A stretch of DNA of 64,000 nucleotides from Calliphora vicina. Lineage: Eukaryota; Arthropoda; Insecta; Diptera; Calliphoridae. Positions within the stretch are counted from its first letter, which is position 1, and each line of letters starts with the position of its first letter. The stretch covers positions 92,206,226 to 92,270,225 of the forward strand of contig NC_088780.1 of the NCBI RefSeq assembly GCF_958450345.1, read 5' to 3'. The translations under genes were made by a program, and so were the position numbers. Of this stretch, positions 25,941 through 36,700 are shown piece after piece. The notes below the pieces were generated by a model, which searched no databases, had not been told where the DNA came from, and saw nothing but the letters and a program-made list of their open reading frames with translations.

Positions 25941-26490
25941 TTAACCCTTTCAGACATTTTGTCCAATATATTGGACATTTGGATTTTTCCTTTTAAAGTC
26001 ATGTAGCGTTGACGCAATTGGATAGATTTTTACAGTTAATAGCGTGATCAAAAGAGTGTTTACTAGATTGTATATATATGTGATTTAAACATCTAATTTT
26101 TCATTGGTTTTTGTTAAATTAAGTTATTTTCATAAGTACGTCAGCGTTCTATAAGTATGTTTTAGACATAGTAATATTCGGTGCTTTTTTAAAATAATAA
26201 TTACATTATTTTAAACTTTAAAAAAATGAGTAAGTATTAAGTGAGTATTAGTTTAGATATTTGTGTATTAATTGCAATTAATTACATTCATTTCTTAAAA
26301 TTTATTTATGAGATACATGTCCTCTAAGAAAATTCGCCCAATGTATTTGACCTCACCTGGCAGGCATACATATGTGATGATTTACCTGTAATTTGACTTC
26401 ATATTCTTAATTAGCAGCCTCAAATTAGCTTACACTGATATTTTCAATTTTGTATCTCAACTAATTCTATTTAATGTCTGAAAGGGTTAA
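25941..26490. mobile_element. piggyBac-type MITE, 542 bp, TTAA target duplications
   Basis: TTAA (25941-25944) is followed by CCCTTTCAGACAT (25945-25957); the inverse ATGTCTGAAAGGG (26474-26486) is followed by TTAA (26487-26490). A perfect 13-bp terminal repeat starting CCC with TTAA on both sides is the piggyBac signature. A perfect 18-bp palindrome, TGTCCAATATATTGGACA, near the left end is a likely subterminal repeat. No transposase coding, so it would depend on an autonomous element elsewhere. Confidence 0.85.
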
Positions 26491-26771
26491 AAACAATTGT
26501 TTTTAATTTTGGGATACTTCGTCCTATATTTCACACAACGGTTAAATGAGAGCCGCCCTATATGTTTATATGTTTAATGTAGCCGAATGTATACCCCATC
26601 GAGTAGAAGTGATATGGTATAAATATCTTTAAGTTGGAAAAAAACTATAACTAATAAAGATATGGACCTTGGACCTTGCCACAAAATTTTTTTTAAATTT
26701 TGTGAAAATCATAAGCACTTAAGGAATAATAATAATCAAGTCGGTTTAATAGATAAAAAAAAAGATAAAAA
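26491..26771. other. Intergenic DNA, no gene seen
   Basis: AT-rich spacer between the piggyBac MITE and the DINE-like copy. Nothing recognised. Confidence 0.5.
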
Positions 26772-27495
26772 CAAGTAAGAAAGTATGGTCGGTCAAGCCC
26801 GACCATATAATACCCTACACTAAGTAAAAGAGCAAAAACATTTTTTTTTTAAATTTAAATAATTTATATTTTTGAGTGATTTTGGGAAGTGGGCCTTATA
26901 TGGGGGCTATGACCAATTATGGACCGATCACCATGAAATTAGGTCGTGTGATTTATGTCTACATGAAAGTTTACTATGTTGAATTTTGTGAGTATACCAA
27001 CATTTTTAAGCGATTTATGCACGTTAAAGGGATTTTCGAAAGCGGGTCTATATGGGAGCTATGACTAATTATGGACGGATCGTAACAAAATTTGGTGACA
27101 TGAATTTTGTATATATAAAACTTATTTGGAGCGCAATTTGTGGAGATACATGTATGACCGATAAAGTCCAATTTCGGAAGAACATTTGTATGGGGGCTAG
27201 GTGAAATAATGGACCGGTTTCAGCGAGTTTCAATAGACTTGGTCCTTGGGCCTAAAAAATAATATGTACCAAATTTTATCGAAATATCTTTAAAAGTGCG
27301 ACCTGTACTCTGCGCACAAGGTTTACATGGACAGCCAGCCAACCAGACGGACGGACATCGTTTAATCGACTCAGAAAGTGATTCTAAGTCGATCGGTATA
27401 CTCTAAGGTGGGTGTTAGACTAATATTTTTGGGCGTTACAAACATCTGCACAAACGCATAATACCCTCCCCACTATGGTGGTGTAGGGTATAAAA
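26772..27495 (-). mobile_element. DINE-1/mini-me-like element, near full length
   Basis: The most complete copy of this sub-family: CAAGTAAGAAAGTATGG, an ATGGTCGG/CCGACCAT hairpin, ATACCCTACAC, a ~650-bp body, the CAGACGGACGGACATCG core, TTCTAAGTCGATCGGTATAC, and the end ACCCTCCCC...GTGTAGGGTATAAAA. ATACCCTACAC and GTGTAGGGTAT form a short inverted pair at the ends. Minus orientation puts the hairpin and CTTG at the element's 3' end. Noncoding; the open frame at 26876-27064 is chance. Confidence 0.7.
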
Positions 27496-28629
27496 AGACC
27501 CATATTTGTATTTTTGTAATTCTGAACTACATGAGGAACTAAATAATTGGATACTACTATTTTACTTCACTTTTTATTTAAGTTACAGGAACTTTTTTTG
27601 CATTAAATATTTTATATTCCTTTATTTGCACTTCCACTAACTTTTATTACGACCTAGTACCGCAATATTGTGTTTATATGTAGAAAATAAAAACAAAACC
27701 CATTTAACGCAACAGATAATCTTTATTTTTAAAGTTATCTAAAGTAAGTATTTAATTTTAAGTATACTGTTATAAAAATTTCAAATTAAGTTCAATTCAG
27801 TTTAGGTTTGTTTCAGTTCAGAATTATTTAAAAAAAAAGTTCTACCGTTTTGTTTTTATTTCAAACACTTTTTTGTTGCTGCTGTCAGAGTGGCGATTGC
27901 TGCAATTAAGCTAATTGAGAGTGGTCTTAAACATCATTTGAAAAGAATAAAAGCAAAAAAGAAGCAGCAACGATAAAAATGTTTGCGTAAAATTTAAAAT
28001 TTTACATTTAAGAGGGAGTTAAAAACGGTTTATAAAAGTTGTGAGAGTGTTTAAATTTTTTTTAGTTGAATCATTACATTAAAAAGTTATACAAGTTATA
28101 GAAAGTAATAACATTCTGCATATTACAATTCAGCAAAAAAAAAATTATTATTATATAATTAAATTTTTATGTTCATATTCATTAAGAATATTTTAAACCG
28201 ACTAAAAATCATAATGTTTGATGCAACCTAATGCTGAATGAAAAAATCATCTGAAAAAAACTACTATTCTTGTGCGTATGATTGATATTTATAAACCAGT
28301 ATTTGATCGATCATACGCATTACAATCTAATCAAATGATGTGGGATCTAAAAATTATTCTGTATTAGAAATTAATCATTTAGCTAATTTTTGCACAAATT
28401 AAATTTTAAAGCGTTAAAATGTAATGTTTGATTAAAATATTTGCAAAATCGCTGAAATTGAAATTTAGTGTAGATATCAGTTTAAAATTTTACTAACTAC
28501 AATTGGTAGGTTTCATTAAATCTTAAAAATAAATGTTAGAGAGTTGGCCACAAAAAGTATATGGTTATGAGTTATATCACAAAATTTTAATATTAATTGA
28601 ATTTCAATAGTTATTGTCGCAAGTGGAAC
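27496..28629. other. Intergenic AT-rich DNA, no gene seen
   Basis: One 10-bp inverted repeat (TGCGTATGAT near 28265 and ATCATACGCA near 28312). No coding or RNA gene. Confidence 0.55.
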
Positions 28630-28873
28630 GAGATTTCTAGCGGAACTTTTATGGGAGCTATGGCGAATTATGGACCGATATTTTAAAAATCTTGTAGTAT
28701 GATTCTTCGATACAATTTACTGATTTTGGTTCAGTACATTTTTGCTTTTGATATTTGTTTAGGTTAATGTGTTTGCTGTACATAAAATTTGGTACAGCAA
28801 TTTTAATATATTTTGAAATTTTTTGTTTCGAATTTTAACTTGATAACTATATTTGTAAGAAATTTATCAGGAT
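28630..28873 (-). mobile_element. DINE-like repeat, left part, split by retrotransposon 1
   Basis: The body (GGGAGCTATGGCGAATTATG, then ATTTGTAAGAAATTTATCAG) joins, after removal of the retrotransposon and one GGAT, to 40162 onward (TTTTAGTGATTTTCGGGAG). The rejoined order matches, inverted, the subunit at about 41465-41565 (CTCCCGAGAATCACAAAAAT, then CTTACAAATATAGTTATCAG). Confidence 0.65.
28870..28873. repeat. 4-bp target duplication (GGAT), left, retrotransposon 1
   Basis: Same as 40162-40165; a 4-bp duplication fits a Ty3/gypsy-type integrase. Confidence 0.85.
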
Positions 28874-31789
28874 TGTAACAGATTTTGTTGAAAGTTTTAA
28901 TTTTTAAAGATGAATTGTTGAAATTTAATAAACCAAAAGTTTTAGCAAAATATTTTTATATTGTTATATTCGCTATTGTAGATATGTCAGAATTTTCTTA
29001 TACATTTTATTATTAATTTTATAATTGTCTAAGGTTTTCCTTCTAATATACCTCAATATCATAATACACATCAACATTAATTTCGTTAATTACTTTAAAA
29101 CTAAATAGGCCCAAATAATGAATTTATTATATACTTAAAACTAATTAATATAATTACTGTATTTTAAGTATACTTCTATTTTAGTTAATAATTGTTCAGA
29201 ATATTTTGACCTAAATTACTTAATATAAAATATATAAAAACTTATTATAAACGTATTAATTATACTAACTTAATAAATAAATAAATACTAAACTTAATTA
29301 TCTAAAATGGCAACACTTAAATTTACCAACAAATAAAAAAATATTCTGAGCAAAGTTATTTATACTAACATTATGTTAGTTAATTTTATTGTTTAGTTGT
29401 AAAAATATATTTATTTAGTAAGAGAATAACAACATAAATTTAGTTTATGCTCTTAAATCATAAATTACCCTAATTTATACATAAATATAAATGTACCACA
29501 CCATCATGTTATGTTATGACATAAATTGATCACATCTTTAACTGGAGTTAGCAACATTGGTAAATAACGATAACTGACGTGATTATCAAGTAATTACCTA
29601 AATTGCATATCTAATTAGACCCGAGTTGTTGTGCTGAACTTCGTCTTCCGCTAAAACTCTTTTCTAATATAATTTTATAAGCACAAAGTTTATTTTGCGG
29701 AATAGAAAATTATATACTCTAATATATATAATACTAAGTCTTCATTTAGTAATTGAAAAAGTGAAAGCAATTAATCGATAAACATCGTGAATTTAATTAA
29801 ACATTTTAATTAATTATAAAGCCCAATTTTAATTGGTAGGTTTTTGCGAATTTACTGAAATAATTATTTCATTAATATAATAATTATTCCTCAGGGTTTT
29901 AGTGTACGAGATATTCCTTATTTTAGTGTACGAGATATTCGTTATTTTAGTGTACGAGATATTCGTTATTTTAGTGTACGAGATATGCTTAATTTTAATG
30001 TACATGGTGCATGAAATACATAATTTTGATGTATGAATTACATTAATTTGCAGTGTACTAAATACACATTTTTGGTGGACGATATAAATTCTTTTGGTGT
30101 ACGAAACACATTTTGATGTTTGAATTAAAAACTCGATTGTAGTTTTAACATATGGATTGTTGAATTCCATAAGATTTCATGAAATACGGCAGCTTTAATT
30201 AACTAGTTATGACTTTCATCAATTAACACAACAAACACCACATGTCCAAGTCCAAAGTCCATTATTTCGCTTGTTTCAAATACCAAATCATCATGCCAAA
30301 ATATGAAGCCCAGTCCAACCACAACATCTAAGTCAACATCAATATAAGCATTAAAATCGTGATATAAAAACTTAATCAAAATCTGAAGAAAGAATATCGA
30401 TTTTTATTGTACCTTCAAACATACCCGGACCATCACTAATTAATTGCTAAATAGTTGCCCACTGCTGCAACCCAAGATGTAAGACAAATCAACAAAATTA
30501 ACAAAATAATTTTTACATAAAAACAACAATAATGTGAAGTCTCCAATAAGCAACAATTTGATAAGTATAGATAAGACAAAGAAGAAGAAGTAAAGTAATA
30601 AGAGTAAGATTTGAATATATGTATATATATATGTAAGATTGATTTTAATTATTGAGTTAAGTTTCTCTTAATTATATCTGTATACAACTGTAAAGAATAA
30701 AGTTCAAGCTATACTCTTAACATTCGATTGAATATATGAGAAGTATGTTTAAATGTAAAGCTTAAAATTTATTTAACAGACTAATGTTAAGTATATAAAT
30801 TGAACTTTATTTTTGCATTTTTTATTTATTTTTGTATTTTTGTTTTAATTTTTTCTAATGTTATAACTATATTTTAATGTAAAAATTAAATTATAAGTTA
30901 CAGCATGTTAGACAATTTATGTATATTATTTCTTATCTAATTTTATTTTGCACTTTATTCATATAAATTTTTAAAAGTTACAGTTCCATGGATGTTTTGA
31001 GCTCAAACCATCGCCTACTGCAAACAATATGTTGGAAGAGTAACAAATAAGGGTAAAAAAAAAAGTAGTAATTCTGCAATCTGAAGATACGTCAAACAGT
31101 GAGTAATAATATACATTTCATTATTTAACATGCATTCGATTCACTATATATATTTATGAATTTAATAAATTTTTATTAAAAAGAAAAAGTATCATTTGCA
31201 AAGTTAAGAAAACCAAAAGTTCATTTTAAAATATATTATTAAGCATATGTATGTTTAAGTTCGTAATTTTCAAAAAATGTTAACAGATTTTATTATAAAA
31301 CAATAAATAATTTTGAAGTGTTATAATGAATAATTTTGAGTAGAAGATATTATTTTGGGGAATGCTACTAATGAAACTGATTTTACGTAAGATGTTTTAG
31401 GTATTAAACTAACTTTTAGGGAAGATACTAACAAAATATGAACACAAATGTATCTAATGTGTACGAGGGTGGGGTTTTTCCGTTTTTAAGTGTTCCAAGT
31501 GACAACATCATCTGTCACTCTTTTATATTTCTTAAACATATCCCAATTTATTAATAGCAATAGCCCAGTTTGTAAGTTTTCTTTTATATTTCAGTAGATT
31601 TTCAGTCTTGGAAGAATTTGTTTTCTTTTTGTTTATGTAGGATTTTAAGGTCACGTATGGTCAAGAACCCTCCCCAATCCGGCGAGCTAAGCCTATTCAA
31701 GCTTCCAAGCACCGATCATACTGACCCACACAAAAGAGAATTTAAAATTTAATTATTTTAAATCCTAAAATCTTAAAACATTTACTACA
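28874..31789 (+). repeat. 5' LTR of retrotransposon 1 (2916 bp)
   Basis: Starts TGTAACAGATTTTG and ends CATTTACTACA. Repeated at 37246-40161 with an 8372-bp offset. It should contain promoter, R region and polyadenylation signals; an AATAAA at 30696-30701 is a candidate signal but not a proven one. A minus-strand frame of 113 codons (29829-30170) is a by-product of the 24-bp tandem repeats. Confidence 0.95.
29897..29991 (+). repeat. Four 24-bp tandem repeats inside the 5' LTR
   Basis: TTTTAGTGTACGAGATATTC plus four variable bases repeats at 29897, 29921, 29945 and 29969, with more diverged GTGTAC/ATGTAC copies downstream to about 30090. Tandem motif clusters in LTRs often bind host factors; function here is unknown. 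Confidence 0.9.
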
Positions 31790-31799
31790 TAAATAGAAA

Positions 31800-31811
31800 T
31801 GGCGCCCAACG
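31800..31811 (+). promoter_or_regulatory. Primer binding site, tRNA-Lys(CUU)-like
   Basis: TGGCGCCCAACG starts 10 nt after the 5' LTR and is complementary to the last 12 nt (with CCA) of insect tRNA-Lys(CUU) as I know it. This is where minus-strand DNA synthesis starts. Element 2 has the identical 12-mer. Confidence 0.85.
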
Positions 31812-32359
31812 AGTTCGGCAGTAATGTCGTATTCGATTTTTTTCAATTTTAGCAGATTTGTCTTTATCTGATTATGATTTTATTTTAATTTGATCAGGTA
31901 AATTGCAGTCTACTTCTCCTTTTTATATATATAAATTTTACCTTTTTACTAGTCATATGTGGTAATTTTACCCATGTTGCAGTGAAAAGTCATTTAGTTA
32001 CACCTTTATTTATCTTAATATGAAAGTAAGTCATTCAAAATTTAGTTTTTTTTTAAATCTTGTCTAGCTACTTTCATTAGATAAAATTGTTTTCATCACT
32101 TTAGTTTCAATAGTTGATTAATATTTTGTGTAAGTCATGTTATATTCTGTTCAAATAGAGAACAACATTTGCGACACATTAATATGATCATGAAAAATTA
32201 ATTTTTAAATATGTGGAGGTGGGATAGTTTTGTTTATAAAATATTAGTTTTTATCTATCTTCGTATTTGAAGTTTAGTAAGCATTACCCCAAAATTATAT
32301 GGAAACATTTTGTAATTAGACATATATTTATATTTTTTTTTAAGTTTTGTTTGTAAGTT
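31812..32359 (+). other. 5' untranslated leader of retrotransposon 1
   Basis: 548 bp between PBS and gag start, T-rich, without a reading frame; expected to hold packaging signals. The gag ATG at 32360 is the first in-frame start. Confidence 0.6.
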
Positions 32360-33760
32360 ATGTCAAAAAGAAAAGGCAGACCAAAAATTAGTGAGGAACC
32401 AATAAGTGATAGCCAAATAGATTATACATTTGATGAAAATTCGGAAAATCCTTTTGTACCTAGGCCACGAGTTAGTGAGAGTCCAATTCTAACTAGAGCT
32501 AGAACTCGACATATAAATTTGTCAGGACCTATAGATGATAGTTCTGATAGTCCTTTTACGTCAAGACATCAAATAGCTAAAAGCCCATTAGTTACACAAG
32601 TTAGGGAGAGCAATTTACAGTCTTCTTTACAAACAGTCGAACCATCAGTCAATATGGGTAATGAAAATGATACTAATAGCTTACCAAGTGGTTCTCAACA
32701 AGTTCCATCAAGTAATGGTAACGATTTAAATGTTTTAACTTCTACATTGGAACGTGTTCTAACACTAAACCATAACGCTTTTATGGGAGAAATATCTAAT
32801 TTACGGCAGTCCTTATTAGAAGGCTTTAACAGGAATTCTGTTCAGTATAACCAACCCCCAATAAATCCTAGTAATTCTGGCAATAATAGAAATGATGCGA
32901 ACAACATTTCGTTCCACAATCAAAGCATTAATTCTAACTCAAGCAGAAGTAATTTCTCAAATGATTCGATTAGGATGGACAAATGGAACATCACGTATGA
33001 TGGCTCTGATGATGTAAGTGATTTTCTGTTCAAAGTCGATACACTCAAGACCAGATACGGTTGTTCTGACAACTATATTAGTTCAAACTTTCAGATTCTT
33101 TTAAAAGGCAAAGCCGATTCTTGGTTCTGGTCATTTCTGAAACAGAATCCAAACTCTAGATATGATGACATTAAAATTGCTATAACTAAACAATATGGTA
33201 AAATAGAAAACGACTGCGATAAACTTGTAAGGATGATAGAGCGACGTCAAATGCCAAAAGAATCATTTGATGACTATTTTTCGGAGATGATTTCTATGAA
33301 CTTACGTCTTTCTCAACCAATGAGTGAGAACAAAATGATAGACTTAATAAAGAATAATGTTAAAGACACCCTTGGTTCACTTTTATTTGCGACAGATCTA
33401 TTTAGTCTGGATCATTTAAGGGATTGTGCAAGAAAGGCTGAAAAATACGTCATTAGAAAACAACAGCTTAGATTTCAGAACAGACAGATTTCGGAAATAG
33501 AATCCAGTGAGAATATAGATGAATTAGCTGATGAAGAAAATGAAGAAATAGCTGCGTTTAGATATCAAGGAAATTATAGCAAGGAACGTAAAGAGGTGGA
33601 CACACGACACTTTAAATGTTGGAACTGTGACCAAATCGGACATTCGTTTTACGACTGTCCATCAGAAAAACGTAACCTATTTTGCTTTAGATGTGGGGAG
33701 AAAAATATCACTACTCCTCAGTGTAAAAATCATTCAAAAAACAAGAAACCGAACGAGTAG
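32360..33760 (+). CDS. gag: Gag polyprotein of retrotransposon 1 (466 aa)
   Basis: Structural protein that should form the virus-like particle in the cytoplasm and bind the element RNA. Residues 1 to about 205 are Ser/Asn/Pro-rich and probably disordered. About 206-345 is the capsid-type retrotransposon Gag domain (MDKWNITYDGSDDVSDFLFK, a Trp-rich ADSWFWSF segment). An acidic linker (SSENIDELADEENEE) follows. The C-terminus carries two zinc knuckles: CWNCDQIGHSFYDC (CX2CX4HX4C, from residue 420) is canonical, while CFRCGEKNITTPQC (from 442) has Ile in place of His. The frame ends TAG at 33758-33760, inside the predicted frameshift pseudoknot. Most ribosomes should stop here; a fraction shift to make Gag-Pol. 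Confidence 0.95.
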   Translation: MSKRKGRPKISEEPISDSQIDYTFDENSENPFVPRPRVSESPILTRARTRHINLSGPIDDSSDSPFTSRHQIAKSPLVTQVRESNLQSSLQTVEPSVNMGNENDTNSLPSGSQQVPSSNGNDLNVLTSTLERVLTLNHNAFMGEISNLRQSLLEGFNRNSVQYNQPPINPSNSGNNRNDANNISFHNQSINSNSSRSNFSNDSIRMDKWNITYDGSDDVSDFLFKVDTLKTRYGCSDNYISSNFQILLKGKADSWFWSFLKQNPNSRYDDIKIAITKQYGKIENDCDKLVRMIERRQMPKESFDDYFSEMISMNLRLSQPMSENKMIDLIKNNVKDTLGSLLFATDLFSLDHLRDCARKAEKYVIRKQQLRFQNRQISEIESSENIDELADEENEEIAAFRYQGNYSKERKEVDTRHFKCWNCDQIGHSFYDCPSEKRNLFCFRCGEKNITTPQCKNHSKNKKPNE

Positions 33761-33795
33761 AAGAGGGTCCCTCGTTTCCATACAAAAATCCCTCT
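33736..33795 (+). promoter_or_regulatory. -1 frameshift signal: A AAA AAC slippery site plus H-type pseudoknot
   Basis: The heptamer AAAAAAC (33736-33742) is in the X XXY YYZ phase relative to gag (codons AAA 33737 and AAC 33740) and lies within the short gag/pol overlap, since the pol frame opens after a stop at 33724. After an 8-nt spacer, stem 1 pairs GAACGAG (33751-33757) with CTCGTTT (33771-33777), 7 bp with one G-U. Loop bases AGAGGG (33762-33767) pair with CCCTCT (33790-33795) as stem 2. The gag stop codon lies in the loop. Folding was done by eye. Confidence 0.7.
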
Positions 33796-36700
33796 AGTAT
33801 TGATATAGAAACACAAGTTGACAACCCTGGATCTAAACAGGCTAATGATATAGAGTTATTTACGGTTTTGACTACAGATAAATGTAAAGATGAAGTATTA
33901 GTTAACAGTACACAAATTGATGATTCTTTTCACCACAGAATGTTAAAGTATAAACAAGCTAAGGCAAGGATATTTAAAGATAATTTAGTACCGAAGAAAA
34001 TAATTAAATGTAGGGAAAGATATAAGAGGAGAAAAGAATTTGTGAGAATAGTAGAGTCCACAATTTTAAATGAAATAAAAGATAACAGGCCATACGCAAA
34101 AGTTTATTTTGGTACTGTTGAATTATTTGGACTTCTTGATTCTGGAGCCTCAATCAGTGTGTTAGGGAAAGATTGTTTAGACCTTTTAGCCAAACTTCAA
34201 TTGAACTATACTCCAATTTGCACCACATTGAAAACTGCCGATGGTGGCAAACAAAATGTCATTAGTTTCCTAGAAATAAAAACTACTTACAATAACGATT
34301 CAAAAAATATACTATTTTACTTATCACCTGGCTTGAAACAGTCTGTATATTTAGGCATCAATTTTTGGAAAATTTTTAATATTGCCCCTCAACTTTTTGT
34401 ATCGGATATTTCATTGGACAGTGAAACATTCGGTAATGATGTTAACAGTAATATTCATAATCTGACGGACTTACAACTTTTACAATTAAAAAGTGTTATA
34501 GAAGAATTTCCTTCTTGCAGCAAGCTTGGCTTAGGCCGCACTTCACTAGAATTACATAGCATAGATACAGGCGATTCCGTACCCTTTAAGATAAAACATT
34601 ACCCACTGTCTCCTCCTCGACAAGCCGAAGCATATAGTGAGCTCGATCGTATGTTAAGTTTAGGAGTAATCGAAGAGAGCAACAGTCCATATTGCAGCCC
34701 AATAGTGTTGGTTAGGAAACCCGGGAAAATTCGACTTTGCCTCGACTTACGTAAACTAAATACGTTAACGAAAAAGGACGCATATCCATTGCCTCATATC
34801 AATGGACTCTTAAGTCGTTTACAGGATACTCACTATATTACAGGTATCGATTTAAAAGACGCCTTTTGGCAGATACCTTTAGATGAGTCTTCCAAAGAAA
34901 AAACGGCATTTGCAGTACCTGGCCGGCCACTGTATCATTTCACAGTAATGCCTTTCGGGCTTTGCAACGCCGCACAAAGGATGAGTCGTCTAATGGACAA
35001 GACTATTCCCAGTCGACTCCGTGAAAACGTCTTCATCTATCTAGATGACCTACTAATTTGCACAAAAGACTTTAAGACCCACATTGATATGCTGCATGAA
35101 GTTGCAACATGTTTAAAAAGTGCGAATTTGACAATCAACGTCGAGAAAAGTCGTTTTTGCCAGAAGGAGATTAAATACCTTGGATACATAGTAGGACAGG
35201 GATGTTTAAAAACCGATAAAAGTAAAGTTGCAGCAATCATAGATTTCCCACTACCAAAAAGTCCTAGGCAGATAAGAAGATACATAGGTATGACCGGGTG
35301 GTATCGCCAGTTTATCCCCAACTTTTCTGATCTAGCAGCCCCACTTACCGATTGTTTGAAAAAGAGAGAAAAATTTTCATTGACATCTGAGGCAGAGACT
35401 GCATTTGCCAAGTTAAAAGAAGCATTGACATCTGCTCCAGTACTTGTGCAGCCTGACTTTAAACGACCTTTTACTATTCAGTGCGATGCATCGCGTGTAG
35501 GTGTAGGTGGCGTACTGACACAGACTGACGAAGAGGGCAGGGAACACCCAGTGGCATATGTTTCCCAGAAGCTAAATAGAAACCAAAAGAACTATACTGT
35601 CACGGAGCTGGAGTGTCTCGCAGCGATTGTATGCCTTAAAAGATTTCGGCCCTACATAGAAGGTCTCCCCTTCAAAATAGTTACAGACCACTCTAGTCTC
35701 CGATGGTTAATGTCCCAAAAGGATTTATCAGGACGACTTGGACGGTGGAGTATAAAACTGCAGAGTTTTGATTTTCAAATAGAGTATAGAAAGGGATCAG
35801 CTAACGTAGTACCTGACGCATTGTCACGACTAGATGTAGATGAAATTTCTCTACCAATTTTACCACCCGAAATTGATATTACTTCTCCATTTTTCAAATC
35901 AGAAGAGTATACAGCATTAAAAACAGAAATATTGAAAAATCCTAACAATTTCCCAGACACAATAGTTTCTGAAGATTTTATTTATCATAGAGTCAAGTTT
36001 CGTAAAGGAGAGTTTGTTGAAGAATTATCTCTATGGAGATTGTGGCTACCCCAGGAACTTTGTCAACAGGCGATTGAAATGAATCATGTATTAAACTCGT
36101 GTCACGGAGGCTTTGCAAAAACGTTGAACAGAATAAGAGAAAAATACTTTTGGCCAAAAATGTCACGCGATATTAAACTTTATGTCTCTAATTGTGAAGT
36201 TTGTAAACTTGTCAAACCCACAAACCAAACACTTAGGCCAGCTATGGGTCGACAAGTTATTTCTGAGCGTCCATTTCAGAGGATATATATGGACTTATTA
36301 GGTCCATATCCCCGAACAAAAATGGGCAATTCGACCGTTTTCGTTGCAATAGACCATTTTACCAAATATATATTCTTAAAACCGCTTAAAAAGGCAACAA
36401 GTTCCGCCATAATAAAATATCTGGAAGAAAATATTTTTCACCAGTTTGGAGTCCCACAATATATCCACTCGGATAACGGAAAACAATTCGTTTCGTCACA
36501 AATGAACGATTTTCTAAAGGTTTACGGTATTTACCATATTAAGACAGCATTATACTCCCCACAAGCCAATGTGTCTGAGAGAACAAACCGCGAATTTCTT
36601 GTAAAACTTCGCATTTTAATAAAAGAAAAACAAGACAGGTGGGACATGCACGTTTCTAAAATTGCTAATATCTTAAGGAGCGATTACCACGATGCCATTA

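Noticed and set aside
25616..25996. 126-codon plus frame as a host gene
   Set aside because: Lys/Asn-rich translation of AT-rich DNA that runs into a piggyBac-type MITE; no domain or splice context.
29897..29991. CRISPR-like array from regular 24-bp repeats
   Set aside because: Repeats are directly adjacent without spacers, inside a eukaryotic LTR.
29829..30170. 113-codon minus-strand frame, also at 38201-38542
   Set aside because: It is produced by the 24-bp tandem repeats of the LTR; its recurrence reflects LTR identity, not coding conservation.
33868..33870. Start of pol of element 1 at 33868
   Set aside because: The codon is TTG and the frame is open further upstream to 33727, consistent with frameshift expression.
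35037..35411. Minus-strand open frames inside the two pol genes
   Set aside because: Antisense shadows of well-supported pol domains.
36472..36579. DD34E integrase spacing as a novelty
   Set aside because: One residue shorter than the usual DD35E, but shared by both elements and, as far as I recall, by related Osvaldo-type elements, so probably lineage-typical.
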